Source of the DNA: DASUPK01 sp963804595
Lineage (GTDB): Bacteria > Actinomycetota > Thermoleophilia > Solirubrobacterales > 70-9
Direction: 5' to 3'
Length of the DNA stretch: 64,000 nucleotides
NCBI GenBank assembly: GCA_963804595.1
Contig: CAWDQZ010000003.1
Location: 372,001-436,000 of the forward strand
Positions 7,961-15,570 of the stretch are shown piece by piece; the first letter of the stretch is position 1; each line of letters opens with the position of its first letter. The notes beneath the pieces are model-generated. The model worked only from the letters and a program-made list of their open reading frames with translations. It was not told the origin of the DNA and did no database searches. The position numbers and the translations under genes are program-made.

Positions 7961-8084
7961 GGTGTGCCGGGAAGTCTGGTCGGCGTGAAACTCGTCGATC
8001 AAGGAGTGGAGCGAATGGCTTCCACCCTCGGTCCACTGGTGTGCCGGGAAGACTGGTCGGCGTTTTCTAGGTCGACCAAGGAGT
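7961..8084 (+). repeat. Imperfect direct repeat, two copies about 77 bp apart
   Basis: GTGTGCCGGGAAGTCTGGTC at 7962 recurs as GTGTGCCGGGAAGACTGGTC at 8039. In both copies CGGCGT follows, and then a GTCGA(T/C)CAAGGAGT box. There is no coding frame across them; this may be a duplicated regulatory or recombination site. Confidence 0.55.
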
Positions 8085-8310
8085 ACCCGGTTGGCACCGA
8101 CAGTCCCTCTGAGGTTTCGTTCCACTCGCCCCGCGACGCGGCTCCTGTTTGGCTGGTCGCTGGACGGGAGACTCGCCGCAGGCGTCGACCTGGAGTCTGA
8201 TCCGGCGCTTGTGTCCGGACGTCGCGACTTCGCACGCCCGCACATCGCCGCTGGTGCGCCACCAAGCCTCTCGGCCTCTCCCAATTCACCTGGAAGAAAG
8301 GAGTCCCGAA

Positions 8311-8460
8311 ATGGCGGTAGATACCCCTGACGACCGCCCCGACGCCCCCGTCGCAATCGATCCACATGTCGGGGAGAAGGACCTCAGGATGGGAATCATC
8401 GTCGGCTGCGTGATGGCCTTCGCTGCGATCGCGCTCATGATCATTTTCAGCCTGACCTGA
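8311..8460 (+). CDS. Small single-pass membrane protein
   Basis: A 49-aa frame whose ATG is preceded by AAAGGAG at 8 nt. The N-terminal 27 residues are acidic and proline-rich (VDTPDDRPDAPVAID). The C-terminal 22 form a transmembrane helix (MGIIVGCVMAFAAIALMIIF). It is followed at once by a strong hairpin. It is the only intact gene in the module between palindrome copies 2 and 3. No family recognised. Confidence 0.6.
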   Translation: MAVDTPDDRPDAPVAIDPHVGEKDLRMGIIVGCVMAFAAIALMIIFSLT

Positions 8461-8473
8461 TTCAGAAGGAACG

Positions 8474-8506
8474 ACCGGGCCGTGAGCCTGGGGCTTGCGG
8501 CCCGGT
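8474..8506 (+). terminator. Hairpin after the small membrane protein gene
   Basis: ACCGGGCC pairs with GGCCCGGT, and the interior GAGCC/GGCTT extends the fold. It starts 13 nt past the stop. It lacks a T run but is well placed to end the transcript. Confidence 0.5.
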
Positions 8507-8511
8507 TCCCC

Positions 8512-8539
8512 GTCGAAGCCGCCGGGCTGTCGGAAGTAG
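8512..8539 (+). pseudogene. SnoaL 3' end module only
   Basis: The sequence TCGAAGCCGCCGGGCTGTCG followed by GAAGTAG is the conserved 3' end of array genes (EAAGLSE) with one extra base. It stands without a gene body and runs straight into a palindrome half. Confidence 0.55.
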
Positions 8540-8550
8540 CTGCTTTGGAC
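8539..8550 (+). repeat. Palindrome copy 3, left half (split by IS)
   Basis: GCTGCTTTGGAC, identical to consensus positions 1-12, ends exactly where the IS110-family element begins. The right half resumes at 9836. Confidence 0.8.
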
Positions 8551-8554
8551 TGCC

Positions 8555-8567
8555 ATGAAGAAGGGCC
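8555..8567 (+). repeat. Left subterminal inverted repeat of the IS110-family element
   Basis: ATGAAGAAGGGCC, the perfect reverse complement of 9820-9832, starting 4 nt inside the left boundary. Confidence 0.8.
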
Positions 8568-8622
8568 TCCCGGTGGCACGCTCCAGTGTCACCAGAAACG
8601 AGCACCAAGGAGGCCCGCTCAA

Positions 8623-9673
8623 ATGTTGCACGCCGGACTCGATCTCAGTCGAAAGCGCCTCGACGTCTGCCTGTTGGCCGACGACGGAGAGCATCTCGAT
8701 CAGCTCGCCGTCCCACCCGACGTCGACTCGCCTGAGGAGACTCGCCCGCCGAATCGAGGAGGTCCACCGCCAGCCCGTCTGCGCGGTGATCGAGTCGATG
8801 ACCGGCGCCAGGATCGTCCACGACACCCTCGAACGGGCCGGCTGGTCGGTCGAGATCGCCGACGCCCAGAAGGTGAAGGGGCTGGCGCCGCTGGCGGTGA
8901 AGACCGACCGGATCGACTCCCGGGTGCTCGCCGTGCTCTCCCAGCGCGACCTGGTGCCGGCGATCTGGCTGCCGGACCCGGCCGTGCGGGAGGAGCGCGA
9001 GCTCGCCCGCTTTCGCCTCCACCTGGTGAAGCACCGCTCGGCGCTGAAGAACCGGATCCACTCGACCCTGATCAACTTCGGGCGGCCCTGCCCGGTCACC
9101 GATCTCTTCGGGGTCGAGGGCCGCGGAGCTGCTCGCCCGCCTCGAGGTCCCCGAGCCCTGGCGGGGCAACGTCGCCGCCTCGCTCGCCCTGATCGACGAC
9201 CTCGAGGCGCCAGATCGCCGAGGTCAACGCGCGGCTCCGCGAGGGGCCACGCCGATCACCCCTACATCCCGCTGCTTGATGAGCGCCCCGGGGATCGGCT
9301 GGGTGCTCGCCTTCACGATCGCCGCCGAGATCGGCGAGATCGCCCGCTTCGCCATCGCCCGAGAAGCTGACCGGCTACACCGGGCTTTGCCCGCGGGTGG
9401 TGCAGTCGGGCGAGTCCGATCGCCGCGGCCCGCTCTACCAAGCACGGGCCCACCTACCTGCGCTGGGCCTTGATCGAGGCGACCATGCACGCGCTCAAGC
9501 ACCCGGCCTACGCAGAGCGCTACCAGCGCACCAAGCGCCGGCTCGGCAAGCAGCGCGGCGCCAAGGTCGCCCAGATCGACATCGCCCGCCGGCTCGCCCA
9601 CGCGATCTGGCACATGCTCACTCGCAACGAGGAGTTCGCTCCGAGAGGCGCCGCTTTTCGTCTGGCGGCCTGA
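8623..9673 (+). pseudogene. IS110-family DEDD transposase/recombinase, multiply frameshifted
   Basis: Pieced across three frames, the product would be about 350 aa. It opens MLHAGLDLSRKRLDVCLLAD with the first catalytic Asp. AVIESMTGARIVHDTL carries the Glu, and KTDRIDSRVLAVLSQRDLVP the last two Asp of the RuvC-like DEDD domain. The C-terminal Tnp_20 part has MSAPGIGWVLAFTIAAEIG and GLCPRVVQSGESDRRG with the conserved serine. At least six frame changes (near 8710, 9118, 9210, 9240, 9275 and 9360) make it non-functional as read. It could still act only if an intact relative elsewhere supplied the protein. Confidence 0.85.
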
Positions 9674-9819
9674 CCGCCCTTTTGGACTTGCGCCCGAGAG
9701 CGAAGCATCCGATTCCGCCTGATCCTCCCGACGAGGAGGCCATAGAGACATGAGCACCGCTCCCAACCCCCGAACGACGAGAGGACCCTGACCGAACCAC
9801 CGACCGCTACTTGACAGCC
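9674..9819 (+). ncRNA. Candidate guide (bridge/seek) RNA region of the IS right end
   Basis: A 146-nt non-coding stretch between the transposase stop and the right inverted repeat, where IS1111-group elements encode their guide RNA. It contains TTTGGAC (9681-9687), identical to the seven target bases left of the insertion point. It also contains CATAGAGAC (9741-9749), identical to the right junction at 9830-9838. The second motif follows a hairpin CCTCC/GGAGG with a 6-nt loop. The RNA assignment is inference from known IS110 biology plus these matches. Confidence 0.45.
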
Positions 9820-9832
9820 GGCCCTTCTTCAT
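9820..9832 (+). repeat. Right subterminal inverted repeat of the IS110-family element
   Basis: GGCCCTTCTTCAT, the perfect reverse complement of 8555-8567, followed by AGAGAC and the palindrome right half. Confidence 0.8.
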
Positions 9833-9835
9833 AGA

Positions 9836-9847
9836 GACGAGAAGCGG
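9836..9847 (+). repeat. Palindrome copy 3, right part after the IS
   Basis: GACGAGAAGCGG continues the consensus after the insertion. Beyond it the inner loop and right arm are replaced by CGGTGGGCGCTCC, so the copy is truncated. Confidence 0.7.
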
Positions 9848-9849
9848 CG

Positions 9850-10330
9850 GTGGGCGCTCCGTGGGCGAACTATCGTCCGACCGATGGAGTCCGATCGCAC
9901 GGGTATCGCACCCATCTGAAAACGGTAGTGGCAACGAGCGCAGCGCCGTACGGATACACACTCACGATCTGGACATCGGGTGCAGTTGCCACGCATGCGC
10001 GTGGCATCCCGTCGGCCTGGGATGCGCTGCTCCTGTTGGCTGGCGCTGTCCTCGGCTTCGCGCTCGTGGCAGCACTTGCCTACGGGCATCCGAGCGAGCT
10101 TCTCGCCGCACGCGAACATGGATCAGTTCGCCTCTGGGGCGGCTTCCACCTCGTTTCCGTGGGACTGGCGATTGGTGCAGCGGCCTGGTAACGACCGTGG
10201 TCAAGGACCCGGTTGTCTGGATGATTGTTGGGCTCGCGCCACAGTCGTGTACCTGGTCGTGATCGCCCTCCAATTCACTGTGGCTGACGCTCACGCTGAT
10301 GAGCCTGAGAAGTCTGGCCACGTTGAATAG
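9850..10330 (+). pseudogene. Polytopic membrane protein, twice frameshifted
   Basis: The first frame gives a membrane protein with YGYTLTIWTSGAVATHARG and helices LLLLAGAVLGFALVAALAYG and FHLVSVGLAIGAAAW, then stops. Shifting frame gives LVTTVVKDPVVWMIVGLA, and a second shift gives VVYLVVIALQFTVADAHA with a TAG that abuts the next palindrome. Together that is about four helices and 150-160 residues. The true start may be near 9925 rather than GTG 9850. The YGYTLTIWTSGA opening looks like a conserved actinobacterial membrane family of unknown function, though I cannot name it. Confidence 0.6.
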
Positions 10331-10375
10331 CTGCTTTGGACGAGAAGCAGTAGTGCGCTTTGCATGGAAAGGAGC
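10330..10375 (+). repeat. 46-nt palindrome, copy 4 (degenerate)
   Basis: The left half is intact up to GAGAAGC. The inner stem is damaged (AAGCAG against GCGCTT) and the right outer arm reads AAAGGAGC with one mismatch. It starts at the G of a TAG stop and lies 26 nt before a SnoaL ATG. Confidence 0.8.
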
Positions 10376-10385
10376 GCTTTTCGGC

Positions 10386-10401
10386 GAGATACTGCGTGGC
10401 G
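10386..10401 (+). promoter_or_regulatory. Conserved leader in front of SnoaL genes (promoter-like)
   Basis: GAGATACTGCGTGGCG directly precedes the ATG at 10402. The same leader precedes ATGs at 7908, 13550, 17403, 22750 (minus) and the ATA at 24020, always 26-28 nt after the palindrome where one is present. GATACT, 8-9 nt before the start, resembles a -10 box, which would give nearly leaderless transcripts. Promoter activity is inferred. Confidence 0.4.
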
Positions 10402-10799
10402 ATGTCGGAGGAGAACATCGACACGGTGCGGGCTCTCTACGGTGCGCTAAACGGGGGGACATCGATGGCCTCGTGCAGCACTGCACCGGAAGTTGAGATA
10501 CATCCGGCTACGGGGGCATCTTGGACATGGACACCGCGTATCGCGGTCGCGAGGGGATGAGGCAGTTCGCGGGAGACAGCCTGGAAGTCCTTTGACATGG
10601 CCGTCGAGACCGAGGAAATGACCACGGCCCCAGACGGCCGGATCCTCGCGACCGAGCGGTGGTACATGCGAGCACGAGACGGTATCGGAACCGGATTCCA
10701 GCTCACCGACATCTACACGTTTCGGGATGGGCGGATCATCCGCATCGATGGCTTTCGTGAGAGAGCGGAAGCCTCGAAGCCGCCGGGCTGTCGGAGTAG
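10402..10799 (+). pseudogene. SnoaL-like array gene, frameshifted
   Basis: Starts MSEENIDTVRALYGALNG, loses frame by about residue 20, and recovers as TEEMTTAPDGRILATERWYM then FQLTDIYTFRDGRIIRIDGF. A further shift occurs in the EALEAAGLSE end module. The TAG (10797-10799) merges with the next palindrome. The original protein would have been about 130 aa. Confidence 0.7.
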
Positions 10800-10811
10800 C
10801 GCTTTGGACGA
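10799..10811 (+). repeat. Palindrome copy 5, left half (split by second IS)
   Basis: GCGCTTTGGACGA matches copy 2, including the same missing T, and ends where the second IS110-family element begins. Confidence 0.7.
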
Positions 10812-12198
10812 CGCATGAAAGTCAAGTCAACTCTGGACGTAGCACCCTCCAATTTGGGAGAGTTCGGCTCGGGCGCCGGTAGACGACCAGCTAAAGAGCA
10901 GGCCCGGGGGCTTGGACCTGCCGCGCTGCTTGACCGCTTGACGGTCCACGAGATGCGCGCCCCGGTGTCGCGCCGGCGCCCTTTCTCTTCGCCTGGGTCG
11001 CATGCCAGTCGCGGACGCTGCGCCGGTAGGCGGCCTCGGCCTGCTGAGCGAGCTGGCGCTCGGCGGCGCGCATCCTCTGCCGGGTCGCGAAGGTCCCGGT
11101 GGGGGCGCCCTTGCGCGTCTTTTGCACCGGCGCGGAGCTCGAGCAGGCGGAGCTTCTTGGCGGTCAAGCGAGGGCTGCGCGAAGGCGTAGTCCTCCTCCC
11201 GGGTGAGCAGGCACCAGAACAGGCAGGCGAGCTTTCGCGCGCAGGCGACGATCGCGACGCTGGTGGCCGCGTCGGGCCCGGATCCGCTCATAGAACGCGT
11301 GCAGCGGCCCCGGCTGGCGCACCGCCGACCAGCTCGCCTCGACCAGCGCATGGCGGCCGGCGACCGATCCCTGCTTCGAGACCCGCCCGTGGGCGGCGGG
11401 GCCCGAGCCCGACTGGCTCACCTTGGGATCGAGCCCGAGGTAGGCGACGAGCTTGCGGGTCGAGGGGAAGCGGTGGATCTCGCCGACCGCCGCCATGAAG
11501 GTCGCCGCGCAGATCACGTTCACCCCCGGCACCGTCATCAGCCGCCTGACCTCGGCGCTCTCGAGTGAGGCGGCGGCGATCAAGCGCTCGACCGCCTCGA
11601 TCTCGGAGTCGAGGAACTCGACTGGCGCAGGGCGGAGTCGACCGACTCGCGCTCCTCCTCGGGCAGGGCGAGCCCGGCCAGCCAGCGCCGGCCCTTCGCC
11701 CCGAAGAGATCGGAGAACGGGGCGCGGCCGACGAGGCAGCGCATCAGGGTCGCGTGGATCTGGTTCTTTGAGCGCGAGCGCGCCGAGACGAGCTGGCCGC
11801 GGCGCTGGAGGCGCCGGCGCATCACCTGGGTGGCGCGGTCGGGCACCAGACCGGCTCGAGCTCACCCGCGGCCAAGAGCCTCGCCAGCGCTCGCGCGTCG
11901 AGCCGGTCGGTCTTCGCCCGCGCGGAGCGGATCCCGGTGTCTCCCGGCGAGACGACGATCACCTCGGCGACGTGCGGCTCGATCGAGCCGCTTGATCTCC
12001 CAGGCGTTGCCGGTGACCTCGAGCGCCACCCTGTCCTCGGCGCCGAGGCTTTGGGCGAAGAGCTCGATCTCTCGGGCTTGGTGGCGATCCGTCCGCCGAG
12101 CGGAGCTGAGCTCCCTCGGCGATCGCCACCTCGCAGAACTCGAGGTGGACGTCCAATCCGATTGCCCTCATCTGCTCCTCCTCTGCTCGAAAGTTTGG
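10812..12198 (-). mobile_element. Second IS110-family element, degraded, in the opposite orientation
   Basis: Flanked on the left by palindrome left half (10799-10811) and on the right by GAGAAGCGG (12199-12207), the same insertion point as the first element. The transposase runs on the minus strand. About 27 nt separate its ATG from the boundary, while about 80 nt follow its stop. TTTGGGAGA occurs both inside the right end (10853-10861) and across the other boundary (12194-12202). Exact ends are uncertain by several bases. Confidence 0.75.
10891..12171 (-). pseudogene. IS110-family DEDD transposase/recombinase, multiply frameshifted
   Basis: Start MRAIGLDVHLEFCEVAIAEG carries the first catalytic Asp, and AKTDRLDARALARLLAAG the last two. 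The C-terminal half reads RRLMTVPGVNVICAATFMAA and YLGLDPKVSQSGSGPAAHG, the Tnp_20 serine region, then ACARKLACLFWCLLTREEDY. The tail ends in a basic stretch, WHATQAKRKGAGATPGRASR. At least four frame changes (near 12090, 11850, 11630 and 11290) prevent translation. It is only distantly similar to the first element's transposase, so the two are separate acquisitions. Confidence 0.8.
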
Positions 12199-12207
12199 GA
12201 GAAGCGG
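12199..12207 (+). repeat. Palindrome copy 5, right part after the second IS
   Basis: GAGAAGCGG resumes the consensus and is followed by TGGGCAAACG, comparable to the truncated end after the first element (CGGTGGGCGC). Confidence 0.55.
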
Positions 12208-12472
12208 TGGGCAAACGACAACGACGCATTCGCGCTCTAGGCGCACCCGGACAAGTCGCAGGGGCGGCCACTGAAAGCTCGGGCTCTGGGCCCATCGTCC
12301 AAGAATCGGCCTGCCCATCTCGCGTTCTCCCGGAAGCCCCTGTCCCGGTCAGCCGACCGTAGGTCGCGACCCGGACGTCAGCTTCCGGGGAGGATTTTCA
12401 TCTCCCGAAAAGCGGCTATTCCACGATCAGGACAGATTTGGAGCAAATCAGGCCGACCCTGAAGGTTTCTGG

Positions 12473-13363
12473 CTACCTCGCCCTTGTTGGCAGGTTGAGC
12501 GTCTCCCTTTCGGGGACACCCTCGCCGAGTTCCTTGTGACGCTCGATCTCCGCATCGAGCTCGGCGCCGAACAGGAGGGCCACGTTGGTGAGCCACAGCC
12601 ACGCCACCAGCACGATCGCGCCCGCGAAAGCCCCGTAGAGGGCGCCCACGTTGGCCACCTGCGAGATGTAGGCCGAGAAGCCGACCGAGGCGGCCAGCCA
12701 GATGAGCACGCCCACGAACGCCCCGGGCGTGACCCAGCGAAACGCCCGCTGCTTCACGTCGGGCGTGACGTAGTAAATCAGCGCGAATATCAGCATGGTG
12801 ACGGCCAGGGCCCCCGGCCAGCGAGCGACGCTCCAGATCGACGCGGCGGTGGGACCAAGGCCGATGAAGCCGAAGAGGTCCTCGGCGAATCGGCCGCCGA
12901 TGAAGAGCATGATGAGACTCGCCAGCACCAGGCCCATGAGCACGAAGGTGAAGATGATGTCGGTTGACTTGCGCCGCAGGAAGCTGCGGCCGCCACCCTC
13001 GAGCTCGAAGACCACGTTGAGAGCGCGGCGAGCAGCCTCGAGCACGCCGGTGGTGCCATAGAGAGTGAGCGCGATGCTGACCACGAAGGCCGTCACCGCC
13101 GATCCTTTGTGCTGGAGGGCTTGGCGCAGGGAGCTGTCCAGCGGCACGAGCGCCGAGTGGGGCACGACGTCGCGCAGGTAGTTGATGATCGCGTTGTAGG
13201 TGCTCGGGTACTCACCCAGGAGTCCCAGCAAGGAGAGGCCGAGCAGGATGGCGGGAAAGAGGGACATCAACGAGTAGTAGGTAAGCGCCGCTGCGTGCTG
13301 GGTCATCTGGTCGTCGTAAAACGACACCAGCGCCCGCTTAATCACTGCCACTGCTGACCGCAT
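12473..13363 (-). CDS. YihY/UPF0761 (BrkB-type) integral membrane protein
   Basis: A 296-aa protein of the family once annotated ribonuclease BN, now considered a membrane protein of unclear function. Family signature AAALTYYSLMSLFPAILLGL lies near residues 24-45. About six transmembrane helices follow, with a cytoplasmic linker FELEGGGRSFLRRKSTD, TPGAFVGVLIWLAASVGFSA, and the last helix GAIVLVAWLWLTNVALLFGA. The tail is charged. The frame is intact. The gene is alone between palindrome copies 5 and 6 and opposes the SnoaL genes around it. Confidence 0.85.
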   Translation of the reverse strand: MRSAVAVIKRALVSFYDDQMTQHAAALTYYSLMSLFPAILLGLSLLGLLGEYPSTYNAIINYLRDVVPHSALVPLDSSLRQALQHKGSAVTAFVVSIALTLYGTTGVLEAARRALNVVFELEGGGRSFLRRKSTDIIFTFVLMGLVLASLIMLFIGGRFAEDLFGFIGLGPTAASIWSVARWPGALAVTMLIFALIYYVTPDVKQRAFRWVTPGAFVGVLIWLAASVGFSAYISQVANVGALYGAFAGAIVLVAWLWLTNVALLFGAELDAEIERHKELGEGVPERETLNLPTRAR

Positions 13364-13503
13364 CCGGTACTTTCTACCCGGCGACCAGGGGTTCGGACTG
13401 CACTAAGACACCTGCGCGCCAGACTACCTGCTTCCCGAGCCGAGCTGGACCTCGAGAAAGAAGAAGCCCTCCGCAAAGGCGCGCCGGCCGAAACGTCAGA
13501 ACC

Positions 13504-13524
13504 GCTGCTTTGCATGGAAAGCAG
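13504..13524 (+). repeat. Palindrome copy 6, short form
   Basis: GCTGCTTTGCATGGAAAGCAG: the outer arms of the 46-nt element with the 24 nt between its two GCTTTG words removed. It still forms a stem, with loop GCATGG. It lies 25 nt before a SnoaL ATG. Confidence 0.8.
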
Positions 13525-13532
13525 ACCGCCGA

Positions 13533-13549
13533 GAGATACTGCGTGGGCG
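13533..13549 (+). promoter_or_regulatory. Conserved SnoaL leader (promoter-like)
   Basis: GAGATACTGCGTGGGCG sits directly before ATG 13550 and heads the six-gene array; it is near-identical to the leader at 22751-22769 on the other strand. GATACT may be a -10 element. Confidence 0.4.
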
Positions 13550-13937
13550 ATGTCGCAGGAGAAGGTGGAGATCGTGCGTCAATCGGAGGAAGCCCTTTGC
13601 GGGCGACGGGAGCCTGGTTCGCGATCCACGATGAGGAGTTCGAAATCGTGCCAGTCCGCGATTGGCTCGAGGGTGCCGTACGCGGTCGCGAGGCTTCTGT
13701 TCTTCGCATGAGGACCGCGACAGCTTCGAGTGGGTTTCGATAGAGGTCGAGCACGTTGATGCCGGGGTGACAAGTCTTGGTGATATCCGCGGGCCGTCTT
13801 GCGCGGAGTGGGGAGCGGCGCCGAGGTCGAGTACGAACATGGTTCGTCGCCACGGTCCGTCGAGGGAGAGGATCCTTCGCATGCAGTGGTTCGCGGACCG
13901 TGTCGACGCCCTCGAAGCCGTCGGCCTTACGGAGTAG
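13550..13937 (+). pseudogene. SnoaL-like array gene 1, frameshifted
   Basis: Opens MSQEKVEIVRQSEEALCG. A second frame gives WFAIHDEEFEIVPVRDWLEG. The end VDALEAVGLTE and TAG recover the conserved C-terminal module. Several indels separate the parts. First of six head-to-tail units, with a 3-nt spacer (CCG) before the next ATG. Confidence 0.7.
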
Positions 13938-13940
13938 CCG

Positions 13941-14337
13941 ATGTCGGAGGAGAACGTCGAATCGTGCGCGCGCTCCTACGACGCGTACGTAAGCGGCGAC
14001 CTGGAATCTGCTCTTGCGGCTTTCGACCGGGAGATCGAGGTCTACGACCACGACATACCGGAGTCCGGTGAGCTACCGCGGGTTGGAAGGACTGTTTCGT
14101 TGGCAGGCCGATTGGGAGGGCAGCTGGGAAAGCTGGCGTTGGGATCCCGAGGAGTTCATCGAGGCTGGGGAGCGCGTCGTCGCGGTTCTCCGCGTTCATG
14201 CCAGGGGACGCGAGAGTGGCGTCGATGTCGAACGTGTCGATGGCGCGGTGTGGACGCTGCGAGAAGGAAGGTGCGTGCGACTCGACTATTACGGCAGCAG
14301 AGAGGAAGCCCTCGAAGCCGCCGGCCTTGAGGAGTAG
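13941..14337 (+). pseudogene. SnoaL-like array gene 2, frameshifted
   Basis: MSEENVE is followed by a compensated indel (SCARSY instead of the usual IVRALY), then YVSGDLESALAAFDREIEV. A frameshift near 14078 moves the rest to a second frame: FRWQADWEGSWESWRWDPEE, AGERVVAVLRVHARGRESG, and the end REEALEAAGLEE. All parts of the 130-aa fold are present, so one restored base would repair it. A 3-nt spacer follows. Confidence 0.75.
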
Positions 14338-14340
14338 GCG

Positions 14341-14751
14341 ATGTCGCAGGAGAACTTGGAGACCCTCCGGCGAGCCCATGAGGCCTGGAAGGCCGAGGAT
14401 CTGGACGCCTTCTTGGCCGAGGCTGATCCCGAGGTCGAGTGGCATACCGCGCTTGAGCAAGCCTTGGAGGGCAGAGGAGGCATCTACCGGGGCCACGACG
14501 GTGTGCGAAAGGCCTGGGAGAATATCGGGGCGAGGCGTGGGGAGGCTTCATGAGCCAGATTCAGGAGATTCGCGACCTCGAGAGAGTCGGTTCTGCTCCT
14601 CGGTCATCTCGACGTGGCCGGCCGGACGACTGGCATCGAGTTGAGCCAGGAATTCGGGCAGCTCGTCACCTTCCGAGGCGGGAAGATCCTCCGCTCGCAG
14701 GACTTCCTGAGCCACGCCGAAGCCCTCCAAGCCGCTGGGCTGCGGGAGTAG
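14341..14751 (+). pseudogene. SnoaL-like array gene 3, frameshifted
   Basis: Reads MSQENLETLRRAHEAWKAED and EADPEVEWHTALEQALEG, with IYRGHDGVRKAWENIG, then stops early at 14553. Other frames supply LLLGHLDVAGRTTGIELSQE and LVTFRGGKILRSQDFLSHAE, closing with ALQAAGLRE and TAG. At least two frame changes. The spacer to the next ATG is again GCG. Confidence 0.75.
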
Positions 14752-14754
14752 GCG

Positions 14755-15158
14755 ATGTCGGAGGAGAACCTCGACGAGGTGAGACGCTCTAATAAGGCAT
14801 TCAACGACGGTGACCTGGATGGAGCACTCGAGATTTACGATCCGCAGGTCGTCTATCACGAGCAGCTCGGGACCCCACTTGACACGGCCGAGGTCCTCTG
14901 GGGTCTCGATGACGTCCGGGCCTCGGTGATGTCCTACATCGCGGAGTTCCCGGACTTCCACTCGGAGATCGACGAGCTGTTGGACGCCGGCGACAAGGTC
15001 GTCTGCGTGCAACGCTGGACTGGCACGGGGCGCGGAGCGGCCTTTCGGTTGAGTTGGAAGAAGTGATCGTCTTAACGTTCGAGAACGGCAAGGTCATCGA
15101 GGTAAGGGTCTACCCGGATCGGGCAAGCGCCCTCGAAGCCGCCGGGCTGTCGGAGTAA
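14755..15158 (+). pseudogene. SnoaL-like array gene 4, single frameshift
   Basis: MSEENLDEVRRSNKAFNDGD, EIYDPQVVYHEQLGTPL and FHSEIDELLDAGDKVVCVQR form an uninterrupted first 100 residues. A frameshift near 15045 stops it at 15066. The other frame continues VELEEVIVLTFENGKVIEVR to ALEAAGLSE with TAA. A truncated 103-aa product could be made but would lack the last strands of the sheet. Confidence 0.75.
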
Positions 15159-15161
15159 GCG

Positions 15162-15567
15162 ATGTCGGAGGAGAACGTCGAGATTCTCCGCCGCCACGTA
15201 GCCGCGTTCAACGATGGCGATCTCGATGCGATGGCGGATCTGGTGACCGAAGACTTCGAGTTCATTCCGTACTTGGCTGCGGTGGTTGAGAAGACGACTA
15301 CTTACCGCGGGCTGAGACCGGCTCCGCCAGTATCGGGAGGACGCTGGCGCGGCATGGGATGACATTCAGGTGAGAATTGATGAGATCCGGGACCTTGGGG
15401 AACGCGCAGTCGCCTTCGGTGAGATACGCGGACGTGGCAGGGGCAGCGGGCTGGACATCCGGGTTCCGCTCGCATGGGTGGCGGACTTTCACCAGGGCAA
15501 GGTGAGCCGACTTCAGAGCTATGAGAACGCGGTCGAAGCCCTCGAAGCCGCCGGGCTGTCGGAGTAG
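15162..15567 (+). pseudogene. SnoaL-like array gene 5, frameshifted
   Basis: MSEENVEILRRHVAAFNDGD and LVTEDFEFIPYLAAVVE are followed by TTTYRG, where frame is lost near 15312. A second frame supplies RQYREDAGAAWDDIQVRIDE, RDLGERAVAFGEIRGRGRGS, and the end YENAVEALEAAGLSE. The 3-nt spacer GCG precedes the intact sixth gene. Confidence 0.75.
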
Positions 15568-15570
15568 GCG

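Larger units (their letters stand above)
8551..9835 (+). mobile_element. IS110-family insertion sequence (IS1111-like), degraded
   Basis: Boundaries come from the interrupted palindrome: consensus left half up to GGAC at 8550, and right half GACGAGAAGCGG from 9836, so a 3-bp GAC is shared. Subterminal 13-bp inverted repeats ATGAAGAAGGGCC (8555-8567 and 9820-9832) are perfect. Subterminal repeats and a long non-coding stretch after the transposase fit the IS1111 group. The transposase frame is broken several times. Only one copy lies in this window. Confidence 0.85.

Noticed and set aside
8484..9099. Long minus-strand frames over the first IS
   Set aside because: They are antisense shadows of the transposase with no domain signal.
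12408..12424. GAAAAGCGGCTATTCC resembles the inner stem of the palindrome
   Set aside because: Outer arms and unpaired sides are absent; too short to count as a copy.
12473..13363. YihY gene as ribonuclease BN
   Set aside because: The old name came from a mapping error in E. coli; the family is a membrane protein without nuclease motifs.
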